Shown: piece after piece, positions 1 through 7,943 of the stretch | Layout of the letters: the number at the start of each line of letters is the position of its first letter | Position numbering within the stretch: position 1 is the first letter of the stretch | Assembly (NCBI RefSeq): GCF_041261445.1 | Contig: NZ_JBGCCU010000026.1 | Location: forward strand, 1 to 64,000 | Direction of reading: 5' to 3' | Length of the DNA stretch: 64,000 nt | Source: Catenulispora sp. EB89 | GTDB lineage: Bacteria; Actinomycetota; Actinomycetes; Streptomycetales; Catenulisporaceae | The notes under the pieces: model-generated | Databases searched by the model: none | What the model was told of the DNA's origin: nothing | What the model saw: only the letters and a program-made list of their open reading frames with translations | Program-made: the position numbers and the translations under genes

Positions 1-857
1 CGGTCGGCGTTACGGGTGCCGTCGGCCAAGGTCACGACCACATCGACGTCGATGATCCGCACTGGCAGGGCACCCAGCCGGGACAGAAACGAGCCGTCGG
101 ACAACCGGGCCAGCACCGGCGGGTTGCGGGCAGCGGTGGCCCGGATGAGGAACTGTGCACCGGTGCCGGCCAGCTCGGCTGCGAAGTCATCGGAGTCGAA
201 CCCGCGATCGCACAACACCAGCATCTTGTCGTTCAGCAGCGGCAGCAGCCGCACCGCCCAGCCGCGTTCATCAGTGCCGACCGGCCCGAACACCGCACCC
301 AACAGCCCCCGGGTCCCAGTCTCGCACAACACCATCAGCACCAGGTGCGGGTATCCGGACCAGCCCTGCCAATACCTGATCTTCCCCAGCCAGCCGCGGT
401 TGCGCACCGAATCCGGGGTCTGCAGCGACAAACAACCGTCGAAGGCCACCGTGCGCCAGCGCCGGTAGGACACCCCCGGCGTGCTCGGGGTCGCCAACGG
501 CCCGGCCACGGCCTCGAACAGCGCCTTGAACGGCGCCGCCCCCAACCGCCGCCGCAGATCCCGCAACCCCTTCTCCGACGGGCTCACCCGCAACCGGGCC
601 GGCAGGCCCGCACACAACTTGCCGAACACCTTCACAGCACCCACCGGCCGAAACAGACACAGCGCCAGCACGAAATACACCCCCACCCGCGACGGCAGGA
701 CCCGCACCCGCTGCTGCACACACCCGGTATCGGCCAACACCGCATCCACCAACTCCAACGGCAGGAACTGCGTCAGCTCCCCCAAATGCCCCGGAGCGAA
801 CACCCCCGCCGCCACCTCGATCGACCGATCGACACGCACCATGGCAGACTCAGACAC
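1..857 (-). CDS. IS4-type DDE transposase, 3' end outside window
   Basis: The minus strand stays open from a GTG at 857 to the window edge, so this is the N-terminal ~285 residues of a transposase whose end lies to the left. The start is chosen because GGAGG at 865-869 sits 7 nt upstream; an in-frame ATG at 842 is the alternative. The N-terminal ~100 residues look like the helical IS4 transposase N-domain (LPSRVGVYFVLALCLF, then LRDLRRRLG). The catalytic region follows, with a first Asp at about residue 140 (RTVAFDG) and a second at about 217 (LVLCDRGFDSDDF); the third acidic residue would lie outside. No frameshift is visible in the part present, so it could be intact. The IS end should lie between 857 and about 1000, but with the other end missing I cannot verify terminal repeats. 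Codon use matches the neighbouring genes. Confidence 0.85.
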   Translation of the reverse strand, partial: MSESAMVRVDRSIEVAAGVFAPGHLGELTQFLPLELVDAVLADTGCVQQRVRVLPSRVGVYFVLALCLFRPVGAVKVFGKLCAGLPARLRVSPSEKGLRDLRRRLGAAPFKALFEAVAGPLATPSTPGVSYRRWRTVAFDGCLSLQTPDSVRNRGWLGKIRYWQGWSGYPHLVLMVLCETGTRGLLGAVFGPVGTDERGWAVRLLPLLNDKMLVLCDRGFDSDDFAAELAGTGAQFLIRATAARNPPVLARLSDGSFLSRLGALPVRIIDVDVVVTLADGTRNAD

Positions 858-1636
858 GACGAGACCTCCGATCCCGGGTTCCCTAGACAAGAACCGGCAT
901 ATCAGAGGTCTCGTTCACTCTATAAAGCCACAGCTCACAGCCCCACTTGACGCCACCACCAAAACCTTAACTACGCGGCATTGCAGTCCGGGCTGGTTGT
1001 GCAAGCACCGCCGACAGCGACGAGGGATCCGGGACAACCCCCACTGTGGGAAGGATTCCCACATCTCGGGCGCGCCACGTCACCACCCGCAGGTGTACGC
1101 ACCCGAGTGGACCGTGTCCACACCACAGGCCGGGGTTGTCCCGGGTTCCCCGTCGCGTCGGCGGGCGCAGCCAAGCTGACCGGGCCGGTGGTGTCCCAGC
1201 CGGACGAGGCTGCACCACAGCAGCGTGTGATGCGGCTGGACACCACCGGACCGGTCTGCTTCCATCAGGCGACGACGCGACGGGGAACCCGGAACAAAGG
1301 CGACCACAAGCAGTGTCCGGCAGCAGACAGCGCGACCCCCCTCCCCGGAGCGAGGCCGCTCGCCGCGCAGGCGCCGCCGGAGGCCCTGCCTTCGACCTTC
1401 GGCGCCCACCACGCTCGACGATTGCCGCCTACGCAACGCGTGCGCAGTGACTCGGACCGGTGCGCGGTCGTGGACACGGACAACCGCCAGCCGCCAACGC
1501 AACCAACGGGGCACCACCGAACTGCGCCACCCAACGGATCCTTCTTAAAACCCTGCGAAGCCGTAAAAGCCCTTAAAACCACCGCCAAACCGCACCCGTC
1601 GCACCCACCACACCCCAGCCACCCACACACCAAGCA
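858..1636. other. Non-coding region between transposase and kinase
   Basis: I see no convincing gene here; the open frames on both strands lack family resemblance and consistent codon bias. The right part holds a cluster of inverted repeats (listed separately) and a short hairpin at 1046-1062 (GTGGGAA-GGA-TTCCCAC). About 1545-1600 is A/T-richer than its surroundings and lies just past the kinase stop. The region probably contains the outer end of the IS element and decayed mobile DNA. Confidence 0.5.
1013..1297. repeat. Cluster of related inverted repeats (possible MITE-like remnant)
   Basis: A sequence of the form TTGTCCCGGGTTCCCCGTCG at 1136-1155 recurs in inverse orientation at 1278-1297 (TTGTTCCGGGTTCCCCGTCG on the minus strand) and, more degenerate, at about 1013-1041. 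The pairing between 1136-1202 and 1232-1297 extends inward (CCGGTGGTGTCCCAGCCG against CGGCTGGACACCACCGG). The whole could fold into a long imperfect hairpin with a loop of about 30 nt. No coding potential is evident. Its place beside a transposase suggests a non-autonomous element or decayed IS ends. Confidence 0.55.
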
Positions 1637-2716
1637 CTAGCGCCGAAGAAACGAGGTGAGCGCCAGGGCCAGCCCCGCGATCCCGATGCCGGCACTGACA
1701 AGGGCCGCTGTTCGGCGGCGCTTGGCGTTCGCACGCCGGCCGGCCGACTTCCGGGTCGGCGGACGCGCTTCTCCGGCGGTGATGGCCAGCGTGACGTTCG
1801 CCGCCGGGGGAAGGGCCAGGGGCTCGGAGACCAGCCACGGCGGGAGGTCGACGTCCGGCGGCGGCGCCGCGACCGGGTCGGCGTGTGCCCAGCCGTCGGG
1901 CAGGATCAGCTCCCTGAGTCTCCAGGCCAGTTGTGCGGCGCCGGCGGGCCGGGCCGCCGGATGCTTGGCCATGGCGGTCCGGATAACCGTGACGAGCGCG
2001 GGCAGCTCCGGACAGTGCAGCTCCGGGGGCGGCTCGTTCACGATGCGGAACAACAGGGCGATGATCTCCGGGCTGTCCGCCCGGAAGAACGGCGGCTCGC
2101 CGGTCAGCAGGTGGTGCAACGTCGAACCGAGGGAATAGACGTCGCCGGCCGCCGACGGCCTGGCCCCGGCCACCGTCTCCGGCGCCGCGTGGACCGGGGT
2201 GAAGGCGTTCCCGCTGGTCATCCCGGACGGTGATCCGGGAGCCACGGCCACGCCGAAGTCGGCCAGCGCCGGCTCGCCGAAGCGCGATATCAGGATGTTG
2301 CTCGGCTTCACGTCGCGGTGCACGATACCCAGGGTGTGCGCGTCGGCCAGCGCCCCGGCGATCTTCGCGCCGATCGCGGCGACCTCGACGGCCGGCAGCG
2401 GGCCGGAGGCGTCCAGGCGGTCCTGCAGCGAGCCCTGCTCGTACAGGTCGGTGGCCATGAACGGCTGCCCGGCGCTCGTGGTACCGGCGTCCAGCGCGGT
2501 CACGACGTGCGGATGCCCGGTCAGCCGGCCGGTCAGCCGCATCTCCCGCACGAAGCGCCGCGAGGCGGTCTCGTCGAACTCCCCGGACAGCACCTTGACC
2601 GCGACATAGCGCTCGAACCTCGCCTGCCAGGCCCGGTACACGACGCTCGACCCGCCGCGCCCGATCACGACCAGGTCGCGGTATCCCGCTATGGACGCAC
2701 TCGGCTCATCCCCCAC
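1637..2716 (-). CDS. Membrane-anchored PknB-type Ser/Thr protein kinase
   Basis: Predicted eukaryotic-type Ser/Thr kinase of about 359 residues. Visible motifs, counted from the GTG at 2716: glycine loop GRGGSSVV near 19-26, ATP-binding Lys in VAVKVL near 41, catalytic loop HRDVKPSN with Asp near 135, and DFG near 153. A proline-rich linker follows, then one hydrophobic segment (AALVSAGIGIAGLALALTSFL) near 334-356 ending in Arg-Arg. No PASTA or other extracellular sensor follows the membrane segment, so it probably acts as a tail-anchored cytoplasmic kinase. The GTG is preferred because AGGGGAG lies 5-7 nt upstream; an ATG at 2764 in frame has no ribosome site. It is transcribed in the same direction as mbtH-hpgT but separated by 324 nt. 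Substrate and link to the peptide cluster are unknown. Confidence 0.88.
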   Translation of the reverse strand: MGDEPSASIAGYRDLVVIGRGGSSVVYRAWQARFERYVAVKVLSGEFDETASRRFVREMRLTGRLTGHPHVVTALDAGTTSAGQPFMATDLYEQGSLQDRLDASGPLPAVEVAAIGAKIAGALADAHTLGIVHRDVKPSNILISRFGEPALADFGVAVAPGSPSGMTSGNAFTPVHAAPETVAGARPSAAGDVYSLGSTLHHLLTGEPPFFRADSPEIIALLFRIVNEPPPELHCPELPALVTVIRTAMAKHPAARPAGAAQLAWRLRELILPDGWAHADPVAAPPPDVDLPPWLVSEPLALPPAANVTLAITAGEARPPTRKSAGRRANAKRRRTAALVSAGIGIAGLALALTSFLRR

Positions 2717-3040
2717 GGAGGCTCTCCCCTTGTCGGCTCCGGCGCCGGAGTCCCGGCGACGCACAGCGGGGAGCCTAGGATCGGGGGAGTATCTACTGCG
2801 GAGTAAACCAGAGTTTTGACTTACTTGTGATGCAGGGATTATGCCTGTTCACGCGGTGGATTCGTCCGCTGACACGCATGCGGACCCGAAAGCAGTGGTC
2901 CCGAAATCAGGACCATGACTCGGGGGCCCTTGGGCGGTCTGGCGTGCAGGAAGGGTTCTGGCGCCCAGGTGGCGCCTTCGGCCTGGACCCCGTAGCCGCC
3001 CGCGGATCCCCGCCGGCGGCTGCGGGATGTCAGACGCCTG
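2717..3040. other. Intergenic region upstream of the kinase
   Basis: This is 324 nt without a supported gene. It should contain the promoter of the kinase (read leftwards) and the 3' flank of mbtH. An A/T-richer patch at about 2790-2840 is the best place for the promoter. I see no operator copy, strong hairpin or RNA gene. Confidence 0.4.
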
Positions 3041-3253
3041 TCACGACCCCATGGCCTCGACCAGGCTCAGCGGCCGCATGTCCGTCCAGTTCGCCTCGAC
3101 GTGGTCGAGGCAGTCCTGGCGGCCGGCCGCGCCGAAGACGACCGCCCAGCCTTCGGGGACGGCTATGGGCTGCGGCCACAGGGAGTACTGGCCCTCGGCG
3201 TTGGTCAGGACGAGGAATGAGGCCTCTGCGTCGTCGAACGGGTTGCCGCTCAT
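3041..3253 (-). CDS. MbtH-like NRPS adenylation activator
   Basis: A 70-residue MbtH-family protein. These small cytoplasmic proteins bind adenylation domains and are needed for solubility or activity of many of them. The family signature is complete: TNAEGQYSLWP near residues 17-27, PEGW at 33-36, and WTDMRP at 56-61. Length is normal for the family. The ATG at 3253 overlaps the stop of the upstream aminotransferase as ATGA, so the two are translationally coupled. It is the only MbtH gene in the window and presumably serves all three NRPS proteins, about 6 kb away. Confidence 0.95.
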   Translation of the reverse strand: MSGNPFDDAEASFLVLTNAEGQYSLWPQPIAVPEGWAVVFGAAGRQDCLDHVEANWTDMRPLSLVEAMGS

Positions 3254-4635
3254 GTCGTTCTTCCCTTCGGTGGTGACGGGTGGTGGGCCGCCTCGGCCCG
3301 CAGGAACGCGGCGAGGCGGGTGATGCCTTCCCGGAGCTGGTCCGGGGTCAGGTAGCTGGAGGACAGGCGGAGGCGGTCGTGGCCGGCGCCTGGTGGGAAG
3401 AAGGCCGCCATGGGCGTCCAGAGCACGCCGAACTCCCGCGCCGAGCGCTCCAGCGCCGCTTCGTCGGCGGTGAACGGTACCGTGAGGACGGTGAAGAAGC
3501 CGCCGTCCGGCCGGTTCCAGCTCAGGCCGAGTTCGGCGCGGGCCGCGGGCGGGAAGTGCCGTGCGAGCTCGCTTTGGACGGCTGCCAGGTTGGCCCGGTA
3601 GAAGGCCGCCGTCGCGGTGTTGGCGGCGCGCAGACGACAGTCGCAGCGCAGCAGCGCACCGCCGATCACCGCCTGGCTCAGCGACGGGGTGTTGACCGTG
3701 ATCATGCTCTTGATCTTCGCCAGTTCGTCGGCGAGGAGCCCGTGCGAGCCGTCGCGCCGCCGGACCCGCTGGTCGGCGACGACGTAGCCGAGGCGCGCTC
3801 CGGGGAAGCAGGTCTTGCAGCACGAGCCGAGGTAGACGACCGAGCCGTCCGGGTCCAGGGCCTTGAGTGTCGGGCGCGGCTCCTGCTCACCGCCGAAGAA
3901 CCCGTAGGGGTTGTCCTCCAGGATCAGGAAATCCTCGGCCGCCGCCACGTCAAGCAGCCTGCGGCGGGCGGCGGTCGGCATGCTCGCGCCCGACGGGTTG
4001 GCGAAGTCGGGCACCACGTAGCAGGCGCGCACCCGCCGCCCGGAGGCCGCCACGCGGCGGGCGGCGGCGCGCACCGCCTCCGGGTCGAGGCCCTGGCCGC
4101 CCTCGGGCACCGGGACCACCGGGACGTCGAGCAGCCGGGCGGCGCCGGACAGGCCGACGTAACACGGCGAGCTCGCCAGCAGGACGTCGTCCGGCCCCGC
4201 GAACAGGGCCCGCAGCGCCAGGACCATGCCCTCCTGCGCGCCGACCGTGACCACCACGGACTCCGGGTCGACCCGGATCCCCTCGTCGTGCGCCAGCGCC
4301 TCGGCGATCAGGCCGTGGATCTGGCCCTTGGTCCGGCCGTACTGGAATATCAGGGTCCTTATCTCGTCCTCGGTGCGGCCGGCCGCGCGCAGGTGCGCCA
4401 GATACGCCTCGAAGTACTCGGTGACGCTCGCGACGTCGAACATGCCCTCGTACGGCCGGCCGGGCGCGAACGAGACCGCCTCCGGATACCGGGTGGTGAC
4501 CTCGTTCAGGAAGGTCATCGACTCCAGCACCGGATCGGCGACGGAGCCGTGCAGGTCGTCCACGGCGATGGTGCGGGTCTTGGCACGGGTACGGGTGCCG
4601 ATCTCGGCCGAGCCGTTCGTCGCAAGGTCATGCAT
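3250..4635 (-). CDS. hpgT: PLP-dependent aminotransferase, HpgT-type (4-hydroxyphenylglycine formation)
   Basis: A 461-residue fold-type I aminotransferase. The N-terminal LESMTFLNEVTTRYPEAVSFAPGRPYEG resembles HpgT of glycopeptide clusters, which transaminates 4-hydroxybenzoylformate to L-4-hydroxyphenylglycine. PLP contacts are visible: NPSG near 213-216, DNPYG near 241-245, Schiff-base Lys274 in GSCCKTCFPG, and a C-terminal RLRLSSS for the substrate carboxylate. It is about 25 residues longer than I recall for typical HpgT because of an extended N-terminus. The start is supported by GAGG 7 nt upstream of the ATG. It overlaps mbtH (ATGA). A putative LmbU-type operator lies 142 bp upstream. 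General MocR-like or 2-aminoadipate aminotransferases are the alternative, but the cluster context and the dioxygenase at 46.3 kb favour Hpg supply. Confidence 0.85.
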   Translation of the reverse strand: MHDLATNGSAEIGTRTRAKTRTIAVDDLHGSVADPVLESMTFLNEVTTRYPEAVSFAPGRPYEGMFDVASVTEYFEAYLAHLRAAGRTEDEIRTLIFQYGRTKGQIHGLIAEALAHDEGIRVDPESVVVTVGAQEGMVLALRALFAGPDDVLLASSPCYVGLSGAARLLDVPVVPVPEGGQGLDPEAVRAAARRVAASGRRVRACYVVPDFANPSGASMPTAARRRLLDVAAAEDFLILEDNPYGFFGGEQEPRPTLKALDPDGSVVYLGSCCKTCFPGARLGYVVADQRVRRRDGSHGLLADELAKIKSMITVNTPSLSQAVIGGALLRCDCRLRAANTATAAFYRANLAAVQSELARHFPPAARAELGLSWNRPDGGFFTVLTVPFTADEAALERSAREFGVLWTPMAAFFPPGAGHDRLRLSSSYLTPDQLREGITRLAAFLRAEAAHHPSPPKGRTT

Positions 4636-4941
4636 CAGATCGCCTCACGGATTCCTCGCGTCCGGCAAACAGGTCCCGGGACGAAAGCGGATACACCGGC
4701 CACGCCCGACCGGGAGTCACCGTAGGTGCCGCCTTCCGAAGCAGTCAACGAGCACCCGGAGCAGCGTGCGCCCGCCTGTCTCGCCGGCGGGACAAACCAA
4801 TGCGAAGGCACCATCCCCCACAGTCGGGCCGACACGTACCGAACCCGGGCAGACGGCCGCCCCCGGACCTGGGCTTATCAGGATTCTGCGATAAAATCGC
4901 GGCAACCGGCCCGGCCCGGGAACGCCTGTGGAACGGCTCGG
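4636..4941. promoter_or_regulatory. Promoter region of hpgT-mbtH
   Basis: This 306-nt gap holds the promoter of hpgT-mbtH, read leftwards, and the 3' flank of the LmbU-type gene at 4942. It contains the 18-bp palindrome at 4777-4794 (listed separately). A small palindrome GCGAT-AAA-ATCGC at 4888-4900 lies 42 nt past the regulator stop; it is too short to call a terminator with confidence. Confidence 0.6.
4777..4794. promoter_or_regulatory. Putative LmbU-type operator, copy 1 (upstream of hpgT)
   Basis: The sequence TGTCTCGCCGGCGGGACA is an 18-bp palindrome with one mismatched pair. Near-identical copies occur at 46109-46126 and 49247-49264, each upstream of another cluster gene. The centre CGCCGGCG matches the core I recall being reported for the lincomycin regulator LmbU, and two LmbU-family genes lie 150 bp to 1.4 kb away. 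The position is 142 bp upstream of the hpgT start. Confidence 0.75.
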
Positions 4942-5619
4942 TCACAACGCCGCCCCCGACCCGATCGCCACCCCCTGCGGGGCCGGAGCCGGCGGCAGCG
5001 CGGGAACCGGGTCCGGCTCGGCCAGTCCGGCCGCCTCGTCCAGCCCCTGCGTCATCCAGCTGAGCAGGTCCCGGCCCTCCCGTTCGGCCGCCTGCCGCCA
5101 CCGGCTCAGCTGCTCGCCCTCCAGCCGCAACTGCACCATCCTGGCCTCGGAGCCCGGATCGGCGGCCGCGGCCTTGAGCTCCGCACGCAACCGGTTGCGC
5201 GACCAGCCGTGCCGCTCGGCCTTCTCCAGCCAGGCGTCCTGGGCCGGCTCCGGCAGCGGCGCGACCTGTGCGTGGTGTTGGAAGCTCAGCGCGCTGCGCC
5301 GGCGCTCCACGCCGATCTTGCCCGCCACCCAGGCGTAGTTGCGCAGGGTCTGGTAGTCGAGGCTGGTGCTCTCGACAGCCTGCCGGTAGCGGTCGGGGTA
5401 GCGCTGGCGGCCGTAGACGAGCCAGTCCCCCAGCCACCATGTCGAGGACTCGGAGACCCGGCTGATCTGCAGCCCCACCCGGAGCCATTCGTCCACTGTC
5501 AGTCCGGCCCGCAGGGTCAGCGAGGTGCGTCTGGTCACCGTGGACGGGTCCAGCGAAAGCCGTTCGGGATTCGCCGTACGTGCCCCCGCTGCCACGCCCC
5601 TGACGGCGTTGTCCATCAT
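4942..5619 (-). CDS. LmbU-family transcriptional regulator 1
   Basis: A 225-residue protein of the LmbU/NovE/HrmB family of cluster-situated activators. The family core is clear: RRTSLTL followed by WWLGDWLVYGRQRYPDRY near residues 72-89, then SLDYQTLRNYAWVA and RRRSALSFQHHAQVA, then WSRNRLRAELK. A proline-rich tail ends the protein. The start ATG at 5619 has AGGGGAGGG 9 nt upstream; longer open frames upstream are rejected because they overlap the preceding gene. It lies 35 nt downstream of a paralogue in the same direction, so the two likely form one transcript. No TTA codon is present, which argues against direct bldA control. Three palindromes with the CGCCGGCG core in the cluster promoters are its probable targets. 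Confidence 0.88.
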   Translation of the reverse strand: MMDNAVRGVAAGARTANPERLSLDPSTVTRRTSLTLRAGLTVDEWLRVGLQISRVSESSTWWLGDWLVYGRQRYPDRYRQAVESTSLDYQTLRNYAWVAGKIGVERRRSALSFQHHAQVAPLPEPAQDAWLEKAERHGWSRNRLRAELKAAAADPGSEARMVQLRLEGEQLSRWRQAAEREGRDLLSWMTQGLDEAAGLAEPDPVPALPPAPAPQGVAIGSGAAL

Positions 5620-5654
5620 CGAACAGAACCCTCCCCTTGTGACATGAAGCGAAC

Positions 5655-6221
5655 TCAGCGCGCCTCGGACCCGGGGTTCGCCTCGGCGATCCCGTCCAGC
5701 GTCCGGACGATCCACTCCAGCAGGTCCATCTGCGCGGAGTCGGCCGCCGCCTGCCATCGGCCCTGGCGCTCGGCGGCGACGTACATCTGCACGACGGCGC
5801 TCTCCTGCGCGTACGCGTCCTTGCGCTGCGCGGCCCGGATCCGCCGCCGCAACTCGTTGCGTGTCCAACTCTGTTCCTCGGCGCGCGAGAGCCACTCGTC
5901 CTGCTCCCCCGCCGACAGCCCGGCCACCTCCGCGTGGTGCTGGAAGCCGAGCCCCTCCCGGCGCCGCTCCACCGGGACCTTGCGGGCCACCCAGGCGTAG
6001 TTGCGCAGCGTCTGGTAGTCCAGCGACGTCTCAGCGACCGCGCGCTTGTACCGGTTCGGATAGCAGTTCTGCCCGTATATCAGCCAGTCGCCCAGCCACC
6101 AGGCCGATGAATCCGCGATGACGAAGATCTGACGGCCCAGCCGCCGCCACTCGGACCACGCCAGCCCCGGAGGCAGATGCAGACTCGTGCGCCGAGTCAT
6201 CGCCACACCCTGGGAAGCCAC
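5655..6221 (-). CDS. LmbU-family transcriptional regulator 2
   Basis: A 188-residue paralogue of the gene at 4942-5619. The shared core is RRTSLHLPPGL (11-20), SSAWWLGDWLIYG (38-50), SLDYQTLRNYAWVAR (66-80), GFQHHAEVAGL (92-102), EQDEWL (106-111) and a basic WTRNELRRRIRAAQRK. It lacks the long N-terminal and C-terminal extensions of its neighbour. The GTG at 6221 is chosen because GGGAG sits 7 nt upstream; an ATG at 6200 is possible with a poorer site. Tandem paralogues suggest a recent duplication or a hetero-oligomeric pair. It probably controls the peptide cluster through the palindromes described elsewhere. No TTA codon. Confidence 0.88.
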   Translation of the reverse strand: MASQGVAMTRRTSLHLPPGLAWSEWRRLGRQIFVIADSSAWWLGDWLIYGQNCYPNRYKRAVAETSLDYQTLRNYAWVARKVPVERRREGLGFQHHAEVAGLSAGEQDEWLSRAEEQSWTRNELRRRIRAAQRKDAYAQESAVVQMYVAAERQGRWQAAADSAQMDLLEWIVRTLDGIAEANPGSEAR

Positions 6222-6360
6222 TGAACGTCTCCCACCCCTAAGCGAACCCCCGGCCCGTGGCAGAGGTTCGTGTTTACGCAGTATGTATGAGCCCGTCGAC
6301 CGGGCACGCTCCGCACCGAGCACCCGGCCCGCGGCGGAGCATGCCCGGCGGCCGGCCGGC

Positions 6361-6428
6361 GGTCCGGATCGACCCGGATCGGACCGGACCGGACCGATCG
6401 GATCGGACCGGACCGACACGCCGACCGG
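6361..6428. repeat. Short degenerate GGATCGGACC repeats
   Basis: Between the second LmbU-type gene and the beta-propeller gene the sequence is built from short units such as GGATCGGACC and GGACCGGACC. No gene covers it. It probably contributes to the promoter region of the regulator pair or the 3' flank of the propeller gene. No operator copy is present. Confidence 0.6.
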
Positions 6429-6435
6429 ACCCGCG

Positions 6436-7515
6436 CTACGGCGCCGCCGCGACGCCGGTGGGGCCGGCGAACCCGTGGACCGTGGCGGTGACGGTGTCGG
6501 TCGCGGTGGCGATCACCGAGACGGTGTTGCCGTGGCTGCCCGCGACGTACGCCGCCGAGCCGTCCGCGCTCACGGCGACGCCCTCGGGACCGGAGCCGAC
6601 CCGCACGGTCGCGGTGACCGCGTCGCTGCCGGTGTCGATCACCGACACGCTGCCGCTGCCGAAGTTCGAGACGTAGGCCGCCGAACCGTCCGGGCTCACG
6701 GCCACGGCGCCGGGGTGCGAGCCGACGGCGACGGTGCCGACGACCGTCTCGCTCCCGGTGTCGATCACCGCGACCGAGTTGGAGGCGAAGCCGGTGGCGT
6801 AGACGGTGCCGCCGTCCGGCGAGACCGCGACGCCGGTGGGGCTGCCGCCGACGGCGATGGTCGCGGTGACCGTGTCAGTGTCCGTACTGATGACCGAGAC
6901 CGCGCCGGCGGCCGCCGCGAGGCCGGAGCCGGCCCCGGCGCCGCCGGCGGCCGCGGTCCCGCTGACGTAGACGCTGCCGCCGTCCGGCGAGACGGCCACA
7001 CCGGCGGGGTGACCGCCCACGGGCACGGTGGCCACGACCGAGTCGGTGGCGGCCGCGATCACCGAGACGGTGCCGTCGATGCCGTTGGCGACGTACACGG
7101 TGCTGCCGTCCGGCGAGACGGCCACGGCGGCGGGGTCCGTGCCGACCGGCACGGTGGCCCGGACCGTGGCGCTGCCGGTGTCGATGACCGAGACGGAGGC
7201 GCCGCCGAAGTCGGCCACGTAGGCGGCGGACCCGTCGGGCGAGACCGCCACCGCACCGGGACCGGAGCCGACCGGGATGGTGGCCACGACGGCGCCGGAC
7301 CTCAGGACCGAGACGGTACCGGCGTTGATGTTGCTGACGTAGACCGGTTGACCACTGGTCGAAGCGGCGGTCGGAGTGGTCCCGGCCAGTGCGGCGGGAC
7401 CGGCGGCGGCCAGGGTCCCGGCCGCGACCAGGGCCACGGCCGCGCCCTTGGCCAGGGCGGGAGGGCGGCGGAAGACTGCGCCGCGCGCAGTGGATGTGGG
7501 GCGGGTCGACGGCAT
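6436..7515 (-). CDS. Secreted YVTN-type beta-propeller protein
   Basis: A 359-residue protein with an N-terminal export signal (basic RRPP near 16-19, a hydrophobic stretch to about 38, cleavage around GPAALA). The rest is about seven YVTN/NHL-like repeats of 42-45 residues, each with the pattern GxxPxxVAVSPDGSxxYVxNxxxxxVSVIDTxTxTVxATVPVG. Seven such repeats usually close into one beta-propeller. One repeat carries a low-complexity insert (GTAAAGGAGAGSGLAAAAG). The start ATG at 7515 has GAGAGGAA about 9 nt upstream. No catalytic residues are evident, so it is probably a binding or scaffold protein outside the cell. It lies between the regulators and the NRPS operon, but nothing in it shows a role in biosynthesis. 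Confidence 0.85.
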   Translation of the reverse strand: MPSTRPTSTARGAVFRRPPALAKGAAVALVAAGTLAAAGPAALAGTTPTAASTSGQPVYVSNINAGTVSVLRSGAVVATIPVGSGPGAVAVSPDGSAAYVADFGGASVSVIDTGSATVRATVPVGTDPAAVAVSPDGSTVYVANGIDGTVSVIAAATDSVVATVPVGGHPAGVAVSPDGGSVYVSGTAAAGGAGAGSGLAAAAGAVSVISTDTDTVTATIAVGGSPTGVAVSPDGGTVYATGFASNSVAVIDTGSETVVGTVAVGSHPGAVAVSPDGSAAYVSNFGSGSVSVIDTGSDAVTATVRVGSGPEGVAVSADGSAAYVAGSHGNTVSVIATATDTVTATVHGFAGPTGVAAAP

Positions 7516-7943
7516 GCGATCGGATTCCTCTCCATCGCCGCGCCCGACGCGGCGGGCCCACCGGGCCCGCTCCTACACGTCGGCGCGCGCTGTGTCGGAC
7601 GTGCACGGGCCCGTCGGCGACTCGGGGTGGGGCGCCGACCGTCGGGTCGTGGCGAATCGGATGGTCAGGGCCAGTGGGGCTGTCCAGGACCGGGCGACCC
7701 GCCGGCGAACGACCGCCCCGCAGAGCACTGATGCACTCTCCGGGGTTTATACGAACCCTGCGACGTCCGGAACCAACTATGGCATCGCCCCGGTCGCCCA
7801 CCAAGGACGGACCCCCCGAACACGTCACTCCCCGTCCGGCAGGCGGTTACAGCGAGATAACAACCGGTGTTCCCGTGCGGTAACCGCCGACCTGGTTGAG
7901 TCGGAGCCGGAACCCGAAGACCGCGGAACAGCGAAGGAGCACC
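7516..7943. other. Divergent promoter region between propeller and lipoprotein genes
   Basis: This 428-nt stretch separates two divergent genes, so it should carry both promoters. It contains a spaced inverted repeat at 7842-7888 (listed separately) close to the rightward gene. I see no coding region or RNA gene. Confidence 0.5.
7842..7888. promoter_or_regulatory. Spaced 9-bp inverted repeat upstream of the lipoprotein gene
   Basis: The arms GGCGGTTAC (7842-7850) and GTAACCGCC (7880-7888) are perfect complements separated by 29 nt. The right arm ends 55 bp before the start of the gene at 7944. The arrangement fits either an operator for a dimeric regulator or a leader hairpin. Confidence 0.45.

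Noticed and set aside
271-723. A 150-codon minus-strand gene at 271-723
   Set aside because: It is a shifted frame of the transposase, which is read in another minus-strand frame from 857 to the window edge.
1013-1297. Degenerate CRISPR array
   Set aside because: The copies alternate in orientation, spacing is uneven and there are only three; no cas genes are present.
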